NCBI RefSeq assembly: GCF_900009265.2
Contig: NZ_LR735014.1
Span: 84,420 to 138,963 of the forward strand
Length of the DNA: 54,544 nucleotides
Reading direction: 5' to 3'
Source of the DNA: Planktothrix paucivesiculata PCC 9631
GTDB taxonomy: Bacteria > Cyanobacteriota > Cyanobacteriia > Cyanobacteriales > Microcoleaceae
The notes beneath the pieces are model-generated. The model was given only the letters and a program-made list of their open reading frames with translations, did no database searches and was not told the DNA's origin. A program made the position numbers and the translations under genes. This document shows positions 7,999 through 17,308 of the stretch, in pieces (position 1 is the first letter of the stretch; each line of letters begins with the position of its first letter).

Positions 7999-8022
7999 AG
8001 GGGTAATTCATGAATTACCCCT
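7999..8022. terminator. perfect 24-bp palindrome, putative bidirectional terminator
   Basis: A perfect 24-bp palindrome (arms aggggtaattca and its complement), followed on the plus strand by atttatcagttttt. It lies between the end of the PatA relic and the convergent pentapeptide-repeat gene, where a two-way terminator would be expected. The near-absent loop means it could also be a cruciform or a protein site. Confidence 0.5.
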
Positions 8023-8054
8023 ATTTATCAGTTTTTAGACGCATAACTCAAGGG

Positions 8055-9056
8055 TTAATAAACCTGACCATCGGGCATCGTTGTACCATGCAAAATGGCA
8101 TTCTGTAAATCTACTCCAGTGAGTTTAGCATTTCGCAAACTGGCGCCTGTTAAATTCGTTCCTTCCAAACAAGCTCCATCTAAATTAGTCCCCCACAAAT
8201 AAGCACCTTGAAGATTAGCTCCGGTTAAATTGGCGCCGGATAAATCGGCTAAATTCAGATTAGCTCTACTCAAATCTGCATTTCTCAAATCGGCGTCGCG
8301 GAGGTCGGCTTTCATTAAATTAACTAAAACAAATTGCGATCCCTTTAAGATACTTTCATGCAAATCTGCCTGTTGTAAATTTGCTCCTTCTAAGTTAGCG
8401 CATCGCATTTGAGCCGATTGTAATGTAGTTCCTATAAAGTTAGCACCGGACAATTTTGCCCCACTCAATTTAACGTTATTCAGGTCTAACCCACTAAAAT
8501 CAATTCCTTCTAAGTCTAACCCATTGAGAAAGGCACTATTCAAGGTGACTCCATTTAACTGTGCCCCTCTTAAATTTGCCCCACTTAATCTAGCTCCCGT
8601 TAAATTTGCCCAGTTTAAATTAGCTTTTTCTAGGTTAGCAGACCGGAGATTAATTCCCCTTAAGTTCGCGCCACATAAATTCACCCCGCTTAAATTAGCC
8701 CGGAATAAATTTACAGAAAATAGAATAGCACCACTCAGTTTTGCATTCGTTAAATCAACGCAATTTAATTGCGCTCCTTGGAGGTTAGCTTTAGTTAAAT
8801 CAGCTTCAATTAAATTGCTGCCTTTGAGTTTGGCATAGGTTAAATTAATTGCATATAAAAAGGCTCCATTCAAGTTAGAATTCAGCAGGAAACAGCGTTC
8901 TAAACACGCTCTAGCTAAGGAAGCATCTTTTAAAATTGAACTGGATAGGTTAGCTTGATTGAGGGTAACTCCAATTAAATTTTCTGCTGTGAGATCTGAG
9001 CCTCTAAAATCCCGTTCTCCCTTAATATATCTATCAACAATTTGATTATTTTTCAT
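8055..9056 (-). CDS. pentapeptide-repeat protein
   Basis: 333-residue protein made almost entirely of A(D/N)LxX pentapeptide repeats from about residue 18 to 325 (for example ANLSGVNLCGANLRGINLRS). The family folds as a right-handed quadrilateral beta-helix. Functions range from gyrase mimicry to unknown structural roles, and nothing here points to one. There is no signal peptide and no extra domain. The ATG at 9056 has GAGGA eight bases upstream. It is transcribed alone, between the PatA relic and ndhH. Confidence 0.9.
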   Translation of the reverse strand: MKNNQIVDRYIKGERDFRGSDLTAENLIGVTLNQANLSSSILKDASLARACLERCFLLNSNLNGAFLYAINLTYAKLKGSNLIEADLTKANLQGAQLNCVDLTNAKLSGAILFSVNLFRANLSGVNLCGANLRGINLRSANLEKANLNWANLTGARLSGANLRGAQLNGVTLNSAFLNGLDLEGIDFSGLDLNNVKLSGAKLSGANFIGTTLQSAQMRCANLEGANLQQADLHESILKGSQFVLVNLMKADLRDADLRNADLSRANLNLADLSGANLTGANLQGAYLWGTNLDGACLEGTNLTGASLRNAKLTGVDLQNAILHGTTMPDGQVY

Positions 9057-9478
9057 GGTATTATCCTCGAAATCTATTCAAAAAATAATGCAGAGAAAAT
9101 AACTTATTACCAGAAAATTTTGCTGAATAATTGATTTACTTAATCAGGGTTAAACTTTAATGATTAGCGGCTGATTAAGATTGATGAAATATCCAATATT
9201 TTCCTGAAAAAAGTTAGTCAATGTTAGAATGAGACTAAGTTTATTTGAACGCCGACTTTGATCAATCTGACTAAAATCACCGGGAAAAAGATTGATGCAA
9301 ACCGATCTAGTTTTTGTTCAATACTTGCTGGATTAGGTTTCTATTCTTAGTATACAATAACCATTAATTATAATTAGGTGTTTATATAAATTTTTGTAAA
9401 TGCTTTGAATTCTTGAAAAATAGAAATTTTTTGGATATTATAGCACTCTATCAATTGGATTAACTGTCGGGAGATAAA
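9057..9478. other. gene-free stretch upstream of the pentapeptide gene
   Basis: About 420 bp of AT-rich DNA between the start of the pentapeptide-repeat gene and the terminator after ndhH. I see no open frame with family resemblance, no tRNA and no clear repeat. It presumably holds the promoter of the pentapeptide gene, but no convincing -35/-10 pair was found. Confidence 0.5.
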
Positions 9479-9481
9479 AAA

Positions 9482-9508
9482 GCCCGATTTCCGTAGGAAA
9501 CCGGGTTT
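9482..9508 (-). terminator. rho-independent terminator of ndhH
   Basis: The arms cccgatttcc (9483-9492) and ggaaaccggg (9496-9505) pair with one mismatch around a 3-base loop. On the minus strand the hairpin is followed by a T-run (cttttttat). It lies about 35 bp after the ndhH stop. Confidence 0.75.
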
Positions 9509-9542
9509 TACGTGAGAATCTCCTAACCGCAATCCAGTTTCC

Positions 9543-10727
9543 CTAACGGTCAACTGAACCCATAATAATATCGATACTCCCGAGAATTGCTACGAGGTCA
9601 GCGATTTTTTCTCCTCGAACTAATTCTGAGAGAATGGGTAAATTGCAGAAATCCGCGGCCCGAATTTTGAACCGCCAGGGAAAGACATTATCATCCCCAA
9701 TGATATAAATACCTAGTTCCCCTTTGCCACTTTCAATTCTTACATAATGTTCCCCTTTGGGAATTTTGAAAGTTGGGGCGATTTTCTTGCCAATAAATTG
9801 ATAATCAAAACTATTCCATTCGGATTTCGGCCCGCCCATCATCCGTTGGGCTTCTAAATTTTCGTAGGGGCCACCGGGAAGGGCATCGAGGGCTTGATAT
9901 AGGATTTTGAGGGATTCGCGCATTTCCCGAATCCGCACAAAATAGCGGGCTAAACAGTCTCCGGCCGTTTCCCACTGCACATCCCAGTCCAACTCGTCGT
10001 AACATTCATAGTGGTCAACTTTGCGTAAATCCCACTTCACCCCGGAGGCGCGCAACATGGGGCCGGATAATCCCCAGTTAATCGCCTGTTCCCGGGTAAT
10101 TGTGCCTAAACCCTCAATCCGACGTCGGAAAATCGGGTTATTGGTAATTAAGCGTTCGTACTCGTCAATTTTAGGCCCGAAATAATCGCAAAAATCCCGA
10201 CATTTCTGCACCCAACCATAGGGTAAATCGGCGGCGACTCCCCCAATGCGGAAATAGTTATTATTGACCATCCGGTATCCGGTAGCCGCTTCCCAGAGAT
10301 CATAAATGAGTTCCCGTTCTCGGAAAATGTAGAAAAACGGAGTTTGGGCACCGACATCGGCCAGGAATGGGCCAAGCCATAGGAGGTGATTGGCGATGCG
10401 GTTGAGTTCGAGCATAATTACCCGAATATATTGCGCCCGTTTGGGGACGGTGACTCCGGCCAATCGTTCCGGGCCATTTACCGTGACCGCTTCGTTGAAC
10501 ATTCCAGCGGCGTAGTCCCAACGACTAACATAGGGAACGTACATGACAACGCTGCGACTTTCGGCGATTTTTTCCATACCGCGATGCAGATACCCTATCA
10601 CGGGTTCACAGTCCACCACATCTTCCCCATCCAGGGTGACAATTAACCGTAAGACCCCGTGCATGGAGGGATGGTGTGGCCCCATGTTCAAGACCATGGG
10701 TTCTGTGCGGGTTTCAATTCTACTCAT
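9543..10727 (-). CDS. ndhH: NAD(P)H-quinone oxidoreductase subunit H
   Basis: Subunit H of the cyanobacterial NDH-1 complex (the 49-kDa/NuoD-type subunit). It sits in the membrane-extrinsic arm next to the quinone site and serves respiration and cyclic electron flow around photosystem I. Seen here: [21 protein letters not shown] at the N-terminus, [33 protein letters not shown], the long conserved middle, and the closing [17 protein letters not shown]. The start at [10 protein letters not shown] (10727) gives 394 residues, the usual length. An in-frame upstream ATG at 10784 would add 19 residues of no family resemblance ([10 protein letters not shown]). It is transcribed alone, with a clear terminator after it. 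Confidence 0.96.
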   Translation of the reverse strand: MSRIETRTEPMVLNMGPHHPSMHGVLRLIVTLDGEDVVDCEPVIGYLHRGMEKIAESRSVVMYVPYVSRWDYAAGMFNEAVTVNGPERLAGVTVPKRAQYIRVIMLELNRIANHLLWLGPFLADVGAQTPFFYIFRERELIYDLWEAATGYRMVNNNYFRIGGVAADLPYGWVQKCRDFCDYFGPKIDEYERLITNNPIFRRRIEGLGTITREQAINWGLSGPMLRASGVKWDLRKVDHYECYDELDWDVQWETAGDCLARYFVRIREMRESLKILYQALDALPGGPYENLEAQRMMGGPKSEWNSFDYQFIGKKIAPTFKIPKGEHYVRIESGKGELGIYIIGDDNVFPWRFKIRAADFCNLPILSELVRGEKIADLVAILGSIDIIMGSVDR

Positions 10728-10867
10728 ACTTTTATCAGTGTTCCCTAACGCGGATTTATGGCTTTCTTGGGATTTTTGTTTCAATTGCTTAATATTATAG
10801 GAATACTTGGATAGTCTGAGATCGAAGTCTTAGCAAAAAATACTGGCAAGGGTCTGTACTTCCCCAG

Positions 10868-10933
10868 AAACCGGGTTTCTGAAACAGAATTTTGATTTTA
10901 TCCATTAAATTAGCCCAGAAACCCGGTTTCTTA
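10868..10933. repeat. inverted pair of 15-bp AGAAACCGGGTTTCT elements
   Basis: agaaaccgggtttct at 10868-10882 and its exact complement at 10919-10933 can form a stem of 15 bp or more around a 36-base loop. The gaaaccgggttt word recurs at about 14740, after the dienelactone hydrolase gene, so it is a dispersed repeat. It lies in the 333-bp gap between ndhH and the ATPase gene; the rest of the gap shows one HIP1-like site and nothing else I can name. Confidence 0.7.
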
Positions 10934-11005
10934 GCTGGTGTAGGATATATGATTAGGTTGTTAGCGATCGCAATTTTATTAATTTATATCTATTGAAAAT
11001 ACTCT

Positions 11006-11068
11006 ATGAACACACCACCCGTTAAAATTGTTGAAGTTATTAATAAGAAAAGGACGCACAATGGTTGA
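11006..11068 (+). other. 20-codon ORF overlapping the ATPase start
   Basis: ATG 11006 opens a 20-codon frame (MNTPPVKIVEVINKKRTHNG) whose TGA stop overlaps the ATG of the ATPase gene (atggttga). It could be a coupling leader peptide or the stub of an older gene. No family is recognised and there is no strong ribosome-binding site. Confidence 0.3.
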
Positions 11069-12347
11069 AAAATTAATTATAGACAACTTTGCCGGAATTG
11101 AACACTTAGAAATAGAGGTTAAGAAGATTAATATTATGATTGGCCCTCAAGCCAGTGGTAAGAGTGTTTGTGCCAAATTGTTATTTTATTTTAAAGAGTT
11201 TGTATCTGAGCTAATTAATTTTGTTGAAAATGAAAAAACAAAACGTCAATTTGACTCTTTTTGCTCTTATAAATTTAAAGAGTATTTTCCGCCTAAGTTT
11301 TGGGGAGATCACAATTTCAATTTAAGATATGAAATTGACAATCATTTTATTAAAATCTCTCGGAATAAATCTAAATTTAATGTGATCATTAGTTATTCTG
11401 ATTCCTATAAGTCTGCCTTGAATAATTTACGCATGATTCATCGTAAAGTAAAAGATGAAATACTTGAAAATCCTAGTTTTATACATAGTAATTTTCTTGT
11501 TTCTAGTTCTTTAGAAACAAAAAATTATTGTGAAAAAATTTTAGGAAAAGAATCTACATATTATCAATCTTTTATACCCGCTATCCGTTCATTTTTTGCA
11601 CATATAGAAAAAAATATTTTTTTGCTTTTATCACATCGAGAATCGTTAGATCCGTTCATTGAAAATTTTGGGAAGTTATATGAAATTACGAAACACTTTT
11701 TGGATAGAAATGAATTGAAAATTGAACAAAAAATACTTACAAACGGACAATTAACACCCTTGGTTGAAAAAATTTTATGTGGTAAGTATTTTCATGAAAA
11801 AGGAGAAGATTTTTTAGAAACTTCAGATGGTAGAAAAATTAGCATTTCTACTTGTTCATCAGGTCAACAAGAAACACTCCCATTAGTAATTATATTATCT
11901 ACGATGCCATTTATACAATCTATCATGCCATTTATACAACCTATTGTTGGAGGTCAAACCATATATATTGAAGAACCAGAAGCCCATGTTTTTCCAACTG
12001 CTCAAAAATATATTGTTGAATTAATAGCTACTGTTTTTAATACTAACCCTGATGGTCTTCAATTTTTTATTACCACCCATAGCCCTTATATTTTAACCGC
12101 AACTAACAACTTACTGCAAGCGGGTTTAATTTATCAGGATGCTAATGATCAAGTGATCGAAAAACTGGAAAAAATTGTTCCTCGCTATAAAACTTTATTA
12201 ACAAAAGATGTAGCGGTTTATTCTTTAATGGATGGTTTCTGCAAATCCATTATTTCTGAAGAAACGGGATTAATTGATACCAATATTATTGACTCTGTTT
12301 CTGAAGAATTAGCTATTGAATTCGATCAACTTCTCGACCTTATTTAA
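11061..12347 (+). CDS. AAA15/OLD-like ABC-type ATPase
   Basis: 428-residue ATPase of the AAA_15/AAA_21 (SMC/OLD-like) type. The N-terminus is KLIIDNFAGIEHLEIEV, with Walker A GPQASGKS at residues 28-35, a variable helical middle (about 50-255), the signature CSSGQQE, Walker B TIYIEEPEAH and the D-loop/switch FFITTHSPYIL. There is no TOPRIM domain. ATG 11061 is chosen because aaGGAcg lies just upstream and the family motif starts at once; a TTG at 11028 is possible. The next gene begins 7 bp after the stop and encodes a PD-(D/E)xK-like protein, so the two very likely work together. Similar ATPases power many anti-phage systems, and that role is inference here. A 21-bp tandem duplication (11904-11945) repeats MPFIQSI/MPFIQPI just before Walker B. 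Confidence 0.85.
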   Translation: MVEKLIIDNFAGIEHLEIEVKKINIMIGPQASGKSVCAKLLFYFKEFVSELINFVENEKTKRQFDSFCSYKFKEYFPPKFWGDHNFNLRYEIDNHFIKISRNKSKFNVIISYSDSYKSALNNLRMIHRKVKDEILENPSFIHSNFLVSSSLETKNYCEKILGKESTYYQSFIPAIRSFFAHIEKNIFLLLSHRESLDPFIENFGKLYEITKHFLDRNELKIEQKILTNGQLTPLVEKILCGKYFHEKGEDFLETSDGRKISISTCSSGQQETLPLVIILSTMPFIQSIMPFIQPIVGGQTIYIEEPEAHVFPTAQKYIVELIATVFNTNPDGLQFFITTHSPYILTATNNLLQAGLIYQDANDQVIEKLEKIVPRYKTLLTKDVAVYSLMDGFCKSIISEETGLIDTNIIDSVSEELAIEFDQLLDLI

Positions 12348-12354
12348 GTGCGAT

Positions 12355-12789
12355 ATGAAAAAGCGTTTTCCAGAGTGCGAAAAAATTGTATATGATCAAC
12401 GAATAACTCGTAAAGAAAATCAGAGTCAAATTATTATTGAAAATCCGAATCAATTTAAAGTTTGTGTAATTGAGGTTGATGGATGTGCAATTAAAGAAGG
12501 TTTGCGTTGTGATTATTTGGTTATTCCTGATCAACAGGATATCAAAAAAATTATAGAAATCTATATTGAGCTTAAAGGGTCTAAAATTTCGCACGCCATT
12601 GACCAACTAGAAGCAACCCTCAAAAAACTTTCTGATGACCCAGCTAAACAAGAAAAGGTTTGTATTATTATATCAACCAGATGCCCTCTCACAACAACTG
12701 AAATTCAAAAGTTTAAGCTCAAGTTCAAAAAGACATATAATGCTAAACTAGAAGTCAAGAATATGACTTATACTTATTGTTTAAGCTAA
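12355..12789 (+). CDS. small PD-(D/E)xK-like putative nuclease, partner of the ATPase
   Basis: 144-residue protein that I do not recognise as a named family. The arrangement [18 protein letters not shown], then [21 protein letters not shown], looks like a PD-(D/E)xK nuclease core: Asp in RCDYL (residue 53), ExK in IELKG (E72 and K74) and a Gln in the next helix (Q84). The start ATG 12355 lies 7 bp after the ATPase stop; an in-frame TTG at 12316 would overlap that gene. The stop is 26 bp before the rsmH start, so the pair is packed tightly between unrelated genes. It has the layout of an ATPase plus effector nuclease module, but activity is not shown by sequence alone. Confidence 0.7.
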   Translation: MKKRFPECEKIVYDQRITRKENQSQIIIENPNQFKVCVIEVDGCAIKEGLRCDYLVIPDQQDIKKIIEIYIELKGSKISHAIDQLEATLKKLSDDPAKQEKVCIIISTRCPLTTTEIQKFKLKFKKTYNAKLEVKNMTYTYCLS

Positions 12790-12815
12790 TATCATTAATT
12801 ATAGGAATAATTACA

Positions 12816-13727
12816 TTGTCTGAAATCGAAGTAGTGGAAGAAAACAATCAAACCGCCTTTCTCCATATTCCAGTATTGAGTCGGGAATTAATTGCGGGGT
12901 TAGAAATTCGTGCGGGGGGGGAATATCTGGATGCAACAGTAGGCGGTGGCGGACATAGTTTATTATTATTGCAAGCCGGGGAGAATATCCAGTTAACAGC
13001 AATTGATCAGGATAAAGAAGCGATCGCCGCCGCCCGGGTTAAATTTGAACAAGCCGATCCTTCTCTACTGGAAAGGGTGCAGTTTTGGCAAGGCAATTTT
13101 GCTGAATATCAGCCCAAATCTAAACAATTTGATGGAATTATAGCGGATTTAGGGGTAAGTTCCTATCAGTTTGATCAGCCAGAAAGAGGGTTTAGTTTTC
13201 GCCATACCGCCCCTTTAGATATGCGAATGAATCAACAACAATCTTTAACGGCGGCGGAGATTATTAACCATTGGGATGAGAAGCAATTAGCGGATATTTT
13301 TTATCAGTATGGGGAAGAAAGGTTATCCAGACGCATTGCTAAACGAATTGTAGAAAAACGCCCGTTTCAAACTACAACGGATTTAGCCTATGCGATCGGC
13401 GGTTGTGTTCCGGCGAGTTATCGTCACGGACGAATTCATCCGGCTACCCGTGTTTTTCAAGCATTAAGAATTGCAGTAAATCAAGAGTTAACTTGTTTAG
13501 AAAAATTTATAGATCAAGCCCAATATTGGTTAAAACCTGGAGGGAGAATTGGGGTGATTAGTTTTCATAGTTTAGAAGATAGAATCGTTAAACATCGGTT
13601 AAAAGAGTCTCCTATTTTACAGGTATTAACTAAAAAACCGATTCAACCCCAACCCGATGAACTAAATAATAATCAGCGTTCTCGTTCAGCTAAATTAAGA
13701 TTAGCAGAACGAAAGATAATAGAATAA
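12816..13727 (+). CDS. rsmH: 16S rRNA (cytosine(1402)-N(4))-methyltransferase
   Basis: RsmH (MraW) methylates N4 of C1402 in 16S rRNA. Family marks: [15 protein letters not shown] at the N-terminus, the SAM site [41 protein letters not shown] and the C-terminal [21 protein letters not shown]. The start is set at TTG 12816 ([11 protein letters not shown]), which has taGGAat upstream and gives 303 residues. The open frame extends back to a TTG at 12777 inside the preceding gene, which is unlikely to be used. The usual mraZ/fts neighbours are absent. Confidence 0.93.
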   Translation: MSEIEVVEENNQTAFLHIPVLSRELIAGLEIRAGGEYLDATVGGGGHSLLLLQAGENIQLTAIDQDKEAIAAARVKFEQADPSLLERVQFWQGNFAEYQPKSKQFDGIIADLGVSSYQFDQPERGFSFRHTAPLDMRMNQQQSLTAAEIINHWDEKQLADIFYQYGEERLSRRIAKRIVEKRPFQTTTDLAYAIGGCVPASYRHGRIHPATRVFQALRIAVNQELTCLEKFIDQAQYWLKPGGRIGVISFHSLEDRIVKHRLKESPILQVLTKKPIQPQPDELNNNQRSRSAKLRLAERKIIE

Positions 13728-13746
13728 CGTAGAGAGGCTCCAAAAC

Positions 13747-13766
13747 AGACGCGCCATGGCACGTCT
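13747..13766. repeat. palindromic repeat of the GTAGAGACG family
   Basis: A 20-bp near-palindrome, agacgcgccatggcacgtct, just after rsmH. It belongs with the similar palindromes at 28586-28613 and 42761-42789. It may act as an rsmH terminator hairpin, but the T-run is missing. Confidence 0.6.
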
Positions 13767-13878
13767 CTACAGTCCGAAATGCGCGTTCAGGGGATTAGGA
13801 ATTAAGTTAACACCCATGGGGAAGACCCCGCCCCTAGTATTGTTGTAATTTGGGGTAATTTATGCAACGGGCTATAGT

Positions 13879-13887
13879 TGCTATAAT
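13879..13887 (+). promoter_or_regulatory. extended -10 promoter element
   Basis: TGcTATAAT at 13879-13887, 30 bp before the dienelactone hydrolase ATG. This is a perfect extended -10. The upstream -35 (tttatg) is weak, as is common with extended -10 promoters. Confidence 0.55.
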
Positions 13888-13916
13888 ACCAAAATTGAGT
13901 TAATAGTTTATCTCCC

Positions 13917-14738
13917 ATGCTTATGAACATTCTCAAAAAATATTCTGTATTTATTCTGCTGGTGATTGCGATTTTGATCGCTCCCGTTTCGACAATAATT
14001 ACCTCCGCCCAAACCCCCAACACTTTGCAAACTCAAGTTATCGAATATCGTCAAGGAGATGCGGTTTTAGAAGGCTATTTAGCCTATGATTCCTCACAAA
14101 CCGGGAAACGTCCAGGGGTGTTAGTTGTGCATGAATGGAAAGGTTTAGATGAATATGCAAAAAAACGCACGGAACAACTGGCTAGTATGGGTTATGTTGC
14201 CTTTGCTGCCGATATTTATGGTAAAGGAATTCGACCCCAAACCCCAGAGGAAGCGCGAACTCAAGCCACTCTTTATCGCAGTAACCGGACGTTATTACGA
14301 GAACGGGTAAATGCCGCTTTAACAGAACTTCGTAAACAACCTCAAACTGATCCCAAAAAGTTAGCCGCCATTGGCTATTGTTTCGGAGGAACAACGGTTT
14401 TAGAATTAGCCAGAAGCGGTGCAGATGTGGATGGGGTGGTGAGTTTTCATGGTGGTTTAGATAGTCCTAATTCTCAGGATGGAAAACAAATTAAAAGTAA
14501 AGTTTTAGTCTTACATGGGGCTGATGATCCGTTAGTTTCTCAAGAAGATATTAAGGCATTTGAGAAGGAAATGCGAGCCGGGAATGTAGATTGGCAAATG
14601 GTGAATTATGGTGGGACAGTTCACAGTTTTACCAATCCTAAAGCCGGGAATGATCCCTCGAAAGGGAGTGCTTATAACCCGGCTTCTGATCGTCGTTCTT
14701 TTGAAGCTATGAAACTATTTTTTGAGGAGATTTTTTAA
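13917..14738 (+). CDS. exported dienelactone hydrolase family protein
   Basis: 273-residue alpha/beta hydrolase of the dienelactone hydrolase family with an N-terminal signal/anchor segment (about residues 9-30, VFILLVIAILIAPV, then a possible cleavage after ITSAQ). The catalytic set is visible: Cys in GYCFGG, Asp in GADDPLV and His in VHSFTNP; the motif PGVLVVHEWKGL lies near residue 65. The natural substrate is unknown; the family opens lactones or hydrolyses small esters. It is transcribed alone. The second Met (MNILKK) is an alternative start. Confidence 0.88.
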   Translation: MLMNILKKYSVFILLVIAILIAPVSTIITSAQTPNTLQTQVIEYRQGDAVLEGYLAYDSSQTGKRPGVLVVHEWKGLDEYAKKRTEQLASMGYVAFAADIYGKGIRPQTPEEARTQATLYRSNRTLLRERVNAALTELRKQPQTDPKKLAAIGYCFGGTTVLELARSGADVDGVVSFHGGLDSPNSQDGKQIKSKVLVLHGADDPLVSQEDIKAFEKEMRAGNVDWQMVNYGGTVHSFTNPKAGNDPSKGSAYNPASDRRSFEAMKLFFEEIF

Positions 14739-14757
14739 AGAAACCGGGTTTGCAAAT

Positions 14758-14783
14758 AGCCACCCAATCAGGATCGGGTGGCT
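14758..14783. terminator. hairpin between convergent genes
   Basis: Arms agccaccc (14758-14765) and gggtggct (14776-14783) around a 10-base loop, about 20 bp after the hydrolase stop and before the convergent site-2 protease. There is only a weak T-run, so termination is probable but not certain. Confidence 0.45.
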
Positions 14784-14794
14784 AATAACTATTC

Positions 14795-14846
14795 CCAATT
14801 TGTAATTCGTAATTTGTAATTCGTAATTCGTAATTCGTAATTCCCA
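14795..14846. repeat. heptanucleotide tandem array (AATTCGT)n
   Basis: About seven copies of a 7-bp unit, attcgta/atttgta, between convergent genes. The same unit forms arrays at 18427-18462 and 30026-30158. Short tandemly repeated heptamers of this type are typical of filamentous cyanobacteria. Confidence 0.9.
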
Positions 14847-14856
14847 ATTTTAGGAG

Positions 14857-16047
14857 TTAAACCATGGTTTTAGCTAAAGTGGCTAAGGGTAAACCCGGAG
14901 GATAAATTCCTTCTTCCTTAATCCGGCGAATATTAGCATCGGGAATTGGCACTTTCAGATAGCTGGCTACCGATCGCACCACATCCCCGCGATCAATAAT
15001 TCCAGCCACGGCTCCGGCGGGAGATAATACCGTAATTCGACGTAATTCTTGGTCTTCCATCAGATTAATTACCTCCACCAATGAGGCTTTTTCCGATACC
15101 GTAATCAGTTCATTCAGAGGTTGAAGAATTTGATTTAAGGTTTGACTCTCCCACTGACTGCGCTCAATTACCCGCAAGGCTTCCACGGAAACTAACCCCC
15201 GATAACGACCATTAGAAGATGCAAAATACACCGGAATAGTTTCAACCCCAATTAAATATTCATCGGCGAATTGACGTAAACTTAAATCCGCATCTACCAC
15301 TCGAAATTCTCGGGTCATGGTATCCCCCGCTTTAATATTAATTAAAGCTTCTTGGAGATCGGTAACTCGATTATAGGAAGCGGCATTTTGTAAGACAAAC
15401 CAACCAATTAAAGCAATCCATAAACCGCCATAACTTCTAGCTAAAAAAACCGAAGATAAGCCTAAAGAAATCGCTAAAATACCTAAAAACTGTCCGGTTT
15501 TTGCCGCCCAACGGACTCCAGCTAAACGATTTCCGGTAATTTTCCAAACCGTGGCTTTAAGTACCTGTCCCCCATCGAGGGGTAACCCAGGAATTAAATT
15601 AAATATTCCTAAAACTAAATTAATTCGAGCTAATTCCCCAACCACCGAATAAATTAAACTAGAACTGGGTAAGAGTTGGGCGACAAGATTCAGAATAAAA
15701 AATAAGCTAAAACTCACCAGGGGGCCAGCGATCGCCACCTGAAATGCTTGGCCGGGGGTTTTTGATTCTTTGTCAATCGCAGCCACTCCCCCAAACAGAA
15801 ATAGAGTAATCGAGTTGACTCGAATTCCCTGGGATTGGGCTACCAAACTATGGCCCAGTTCATGTAACAACACCGAAGCAAACAACAAGATTGCAATAGC
15901 TAACCCAGCAACCCAAGATAAAGTTTGCCCCCACTCCGCATAACTCTGGCGATTGGCAATCGTAAACAGCACCACAATTACCAACCAAGAAGAATCAATA
16001 AAGAAGGGAATCCCAAATAACGATCCAATTCGCCAACCTGCCTGCAT
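14857..16047 (-). CDS. site-2 protease family (M50) with CBS domains
   Basis: 396-residue membrane metalloprotease. It has about six membrane segments in residues 12-220, with the zinc motif HELGH (residues 62-66) and the second metal site NLIPGLPLDGG near residue 160. Two CBS domains follow in the C-terminal half (about 235-290 and 300-365, for example GDTMTREFRVVDADLSLRQ and ITVLSPAGAVAGIIDRGD). This is the S2P/Rip3-like architecture with CBS pairs that may sense adenine nucleotides. It would cut membrane-bound substrates, possibly anti-sigma factors; no substrate is encoded nearby. Confidence 0.9.
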   Translation of the reverse strand: MQAGWRIGSLFGIPFFIDSSWLVIVVLFTIANRQSYAEWGQTLSWVAGLAIAILLFASVLLHELGHSLVAQSQGIRVNSITLFLFGGVAAIDKESKTPGQAFQVAIAGPLVSFSLFFILNLVAQLLPSSSLIYSVVGELARINLVLGIFNLIPGLPLDGGQVLKATVWKITGNRLAGVRWAAKTGQFLGILAISLGLSSVFLARSYGGLWIALIGWFVLQNAASYNRVTDLQEALINIKAGDTMTREFRVVDADLSLRQFADEYLIGVETIPVYFASSNGRYRGLVSVEALRVIERSQWESQTLNQILQPLNELITVSEKASLVEVINLMEDQELRRITVLSPAGAVAGIIDRGDVVRSVASYLKVPIPDANIRRIKEEGIYPPGLPLATLAKTMV

Positions 16048-16215
16048 GAGATGTCTTTGACTCCGTTTATTTCATTCTAACGGTCTGATGTCTGTGATCA
16101 TCGACCCGGGCTAAAAAATAGTCTGGAAAATTGCGACAGCCTTTACGGTATGATTGGGGTCAATAGAAACATCTATCTAGTCAAACTTTAGCCTGGTTTG
16201 GGCAATGCCATTGTT

Positions 16216-16222
16216 AGGAGGA
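16216..16222 (+). promoter_or_regulatory. strong ribosome-binding site fixing the gap2 GTG start
   Basis: AGGAGGA lies nine bases before GTG 16232. It supports the GTG start ([13 protein letters not shown]) and predicts high expression. Confidence 0.8.
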
Positions 16223-16231
16223 ACAAAGTAA

Positions 16232-17251
16232 GTGATTAAGGTCGCAATCAACGGTTTTGGACGGATTGGACGTAACGTTTTACGCTGCTGGTTAACTCGG
16301 GAAAATAGCAATTTAGAGTTTGTGGGCATCAATGATACTTCCGAGCCCAGTACCAATGCTCATTTGCTCAAATACGATTCTATGCTCGGCACACTCAAAG
16401 GCGTTGATATCAAAGCCGATGAGAATTCCATTATGGTCAATGGCAAAACCATTAAGTGTGTTTCCGATCGTAACCCATTAAATCTGCCTTGGAAAGAATG
16501 GGGTGTGGATTTAATTATTGAATCCACCGGGGTATTTATTACCGAGGAAGGCGCTTCTAAGCATATTACCGCCGGAGCCAAAAAAGTCCTGATTACCGCT
16601 CCTGGAAAGGGAGAAGGCGTCGATACCTTTGTGGTAGGTGTGAATCACCTTGACTACAATCACGATCAACACCGGATTCTGAGTAATGCCAGTTGTACCA
16701 CAAACTGTTTAGCTCCCTTTGCCAAAGTGCTGCATGAAAAATTCGGCATTGTCAAAGGCACAATGACCACAACCCACAGCTACACCGGAGATCAGCGTCT
16801 TTTAGATGCCAGCCACCGGGATGTCCGTCGGGCGAGAGCCGCTGCGGTTAATATTGTTCCGACTTCTACGGGTGCGGCAAAAGCCGTTGCTTTAGTCATT
16901 CCTGAACTCAAAGGAAAACTCAACGGGATTGCTTTCCGGGTTCCCACTCCTAATGTCTCCATTGTGGACTTAGTGGTACAAGTCGAAAAGAAAACTTTCG
17001 TCGAAGAAGTCAACTTAGCTCTAAAAGAAGCGGCTGATGGCCCCATGAAAGGGATTCTGGAATATAGCGATCTGCCTTTGGTGTCTTCTGACTACAAAGG
17101 ACACGATGCTTCTTCTATTGTGGATGCCAGCTTAACCATGGTGATGGACGGCGACATGGTGAAAGTGGTTTCCTGGTATGACAACGAATGGGGTTATAGT
17201 CAACGGGTGGTTGATTTGGCCGAATTGGTTGCTACTAATTGGAAAGATTAG
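16232..17251 (+). CDS. gap2: glyceraldehyde-3-phosphate dehydrogenase, type I (Gap2-like)
   Basis: 339-residue GAPDH. In cyanobacteria the Gap2 form uses NADPH or NADH and works in the Calvin cycle, reducing 1,3-bisphosphoglycerate. Motifs: the Rossmann start [15 protein letters not shown], the catalytic Cys in [12 protein letters not shown], the His in [19 protein letters not shown], and the closing [17 protein letters not shown]. The GTG start has a strong AGGAGGA. Assignment to Gap2 rather than Gap1 rests on overall look ([18 protein letters not shown]) and is inferred. It is transcribed alone, convergent with thiL. Confidence 0.92.
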   Translation: MIKVAINGFGRIGRNVLRCWLTRENSNLEFVGINDTSEPSTNAHLLKYDSMLGTLKGVDIKADENSIMVNGKTIKCVSDRNPLNLPWKEWGVDLIIESTGVFITEEGASKHITAGAKKVLITAPGKGEGVDTFVVGVNHLDYNHDQHRILSNASCTTNCLAPFAKVLHEKFGIVKGTMTTTHSYTGDQRLLDASHRDVRRARAAAVNIVPTSTGAAKAVALVIPELKGKLNGIAFRVPTPNVSIVDLVVQVEKKTFVEEVNLALKEAADGPMKGILEYSDLPLVSSDYKGHDASSIVDASLTMVMDGDMVKVVSWYDNEWGYSQRVVDLAELVATNWKD

Positions 17252-17308
17252 ATTGAATTTGGAGAGCGGTCGCGTTTCGAGTTGTGAAACGCCCCACTCC
17301 TGATTTGA

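Noticed and set aside
8524-8838. 104-codon plus-strand frame within the pentapeptide gene
   Set aside because: It is a mirror effect of the periodic pentapeptide repeats on the other strand.
10728-10784. upstream start of ndhH
   Set aside because: The 19 extra residues do not resemble NdhH, and the family length fits the start at 10727.
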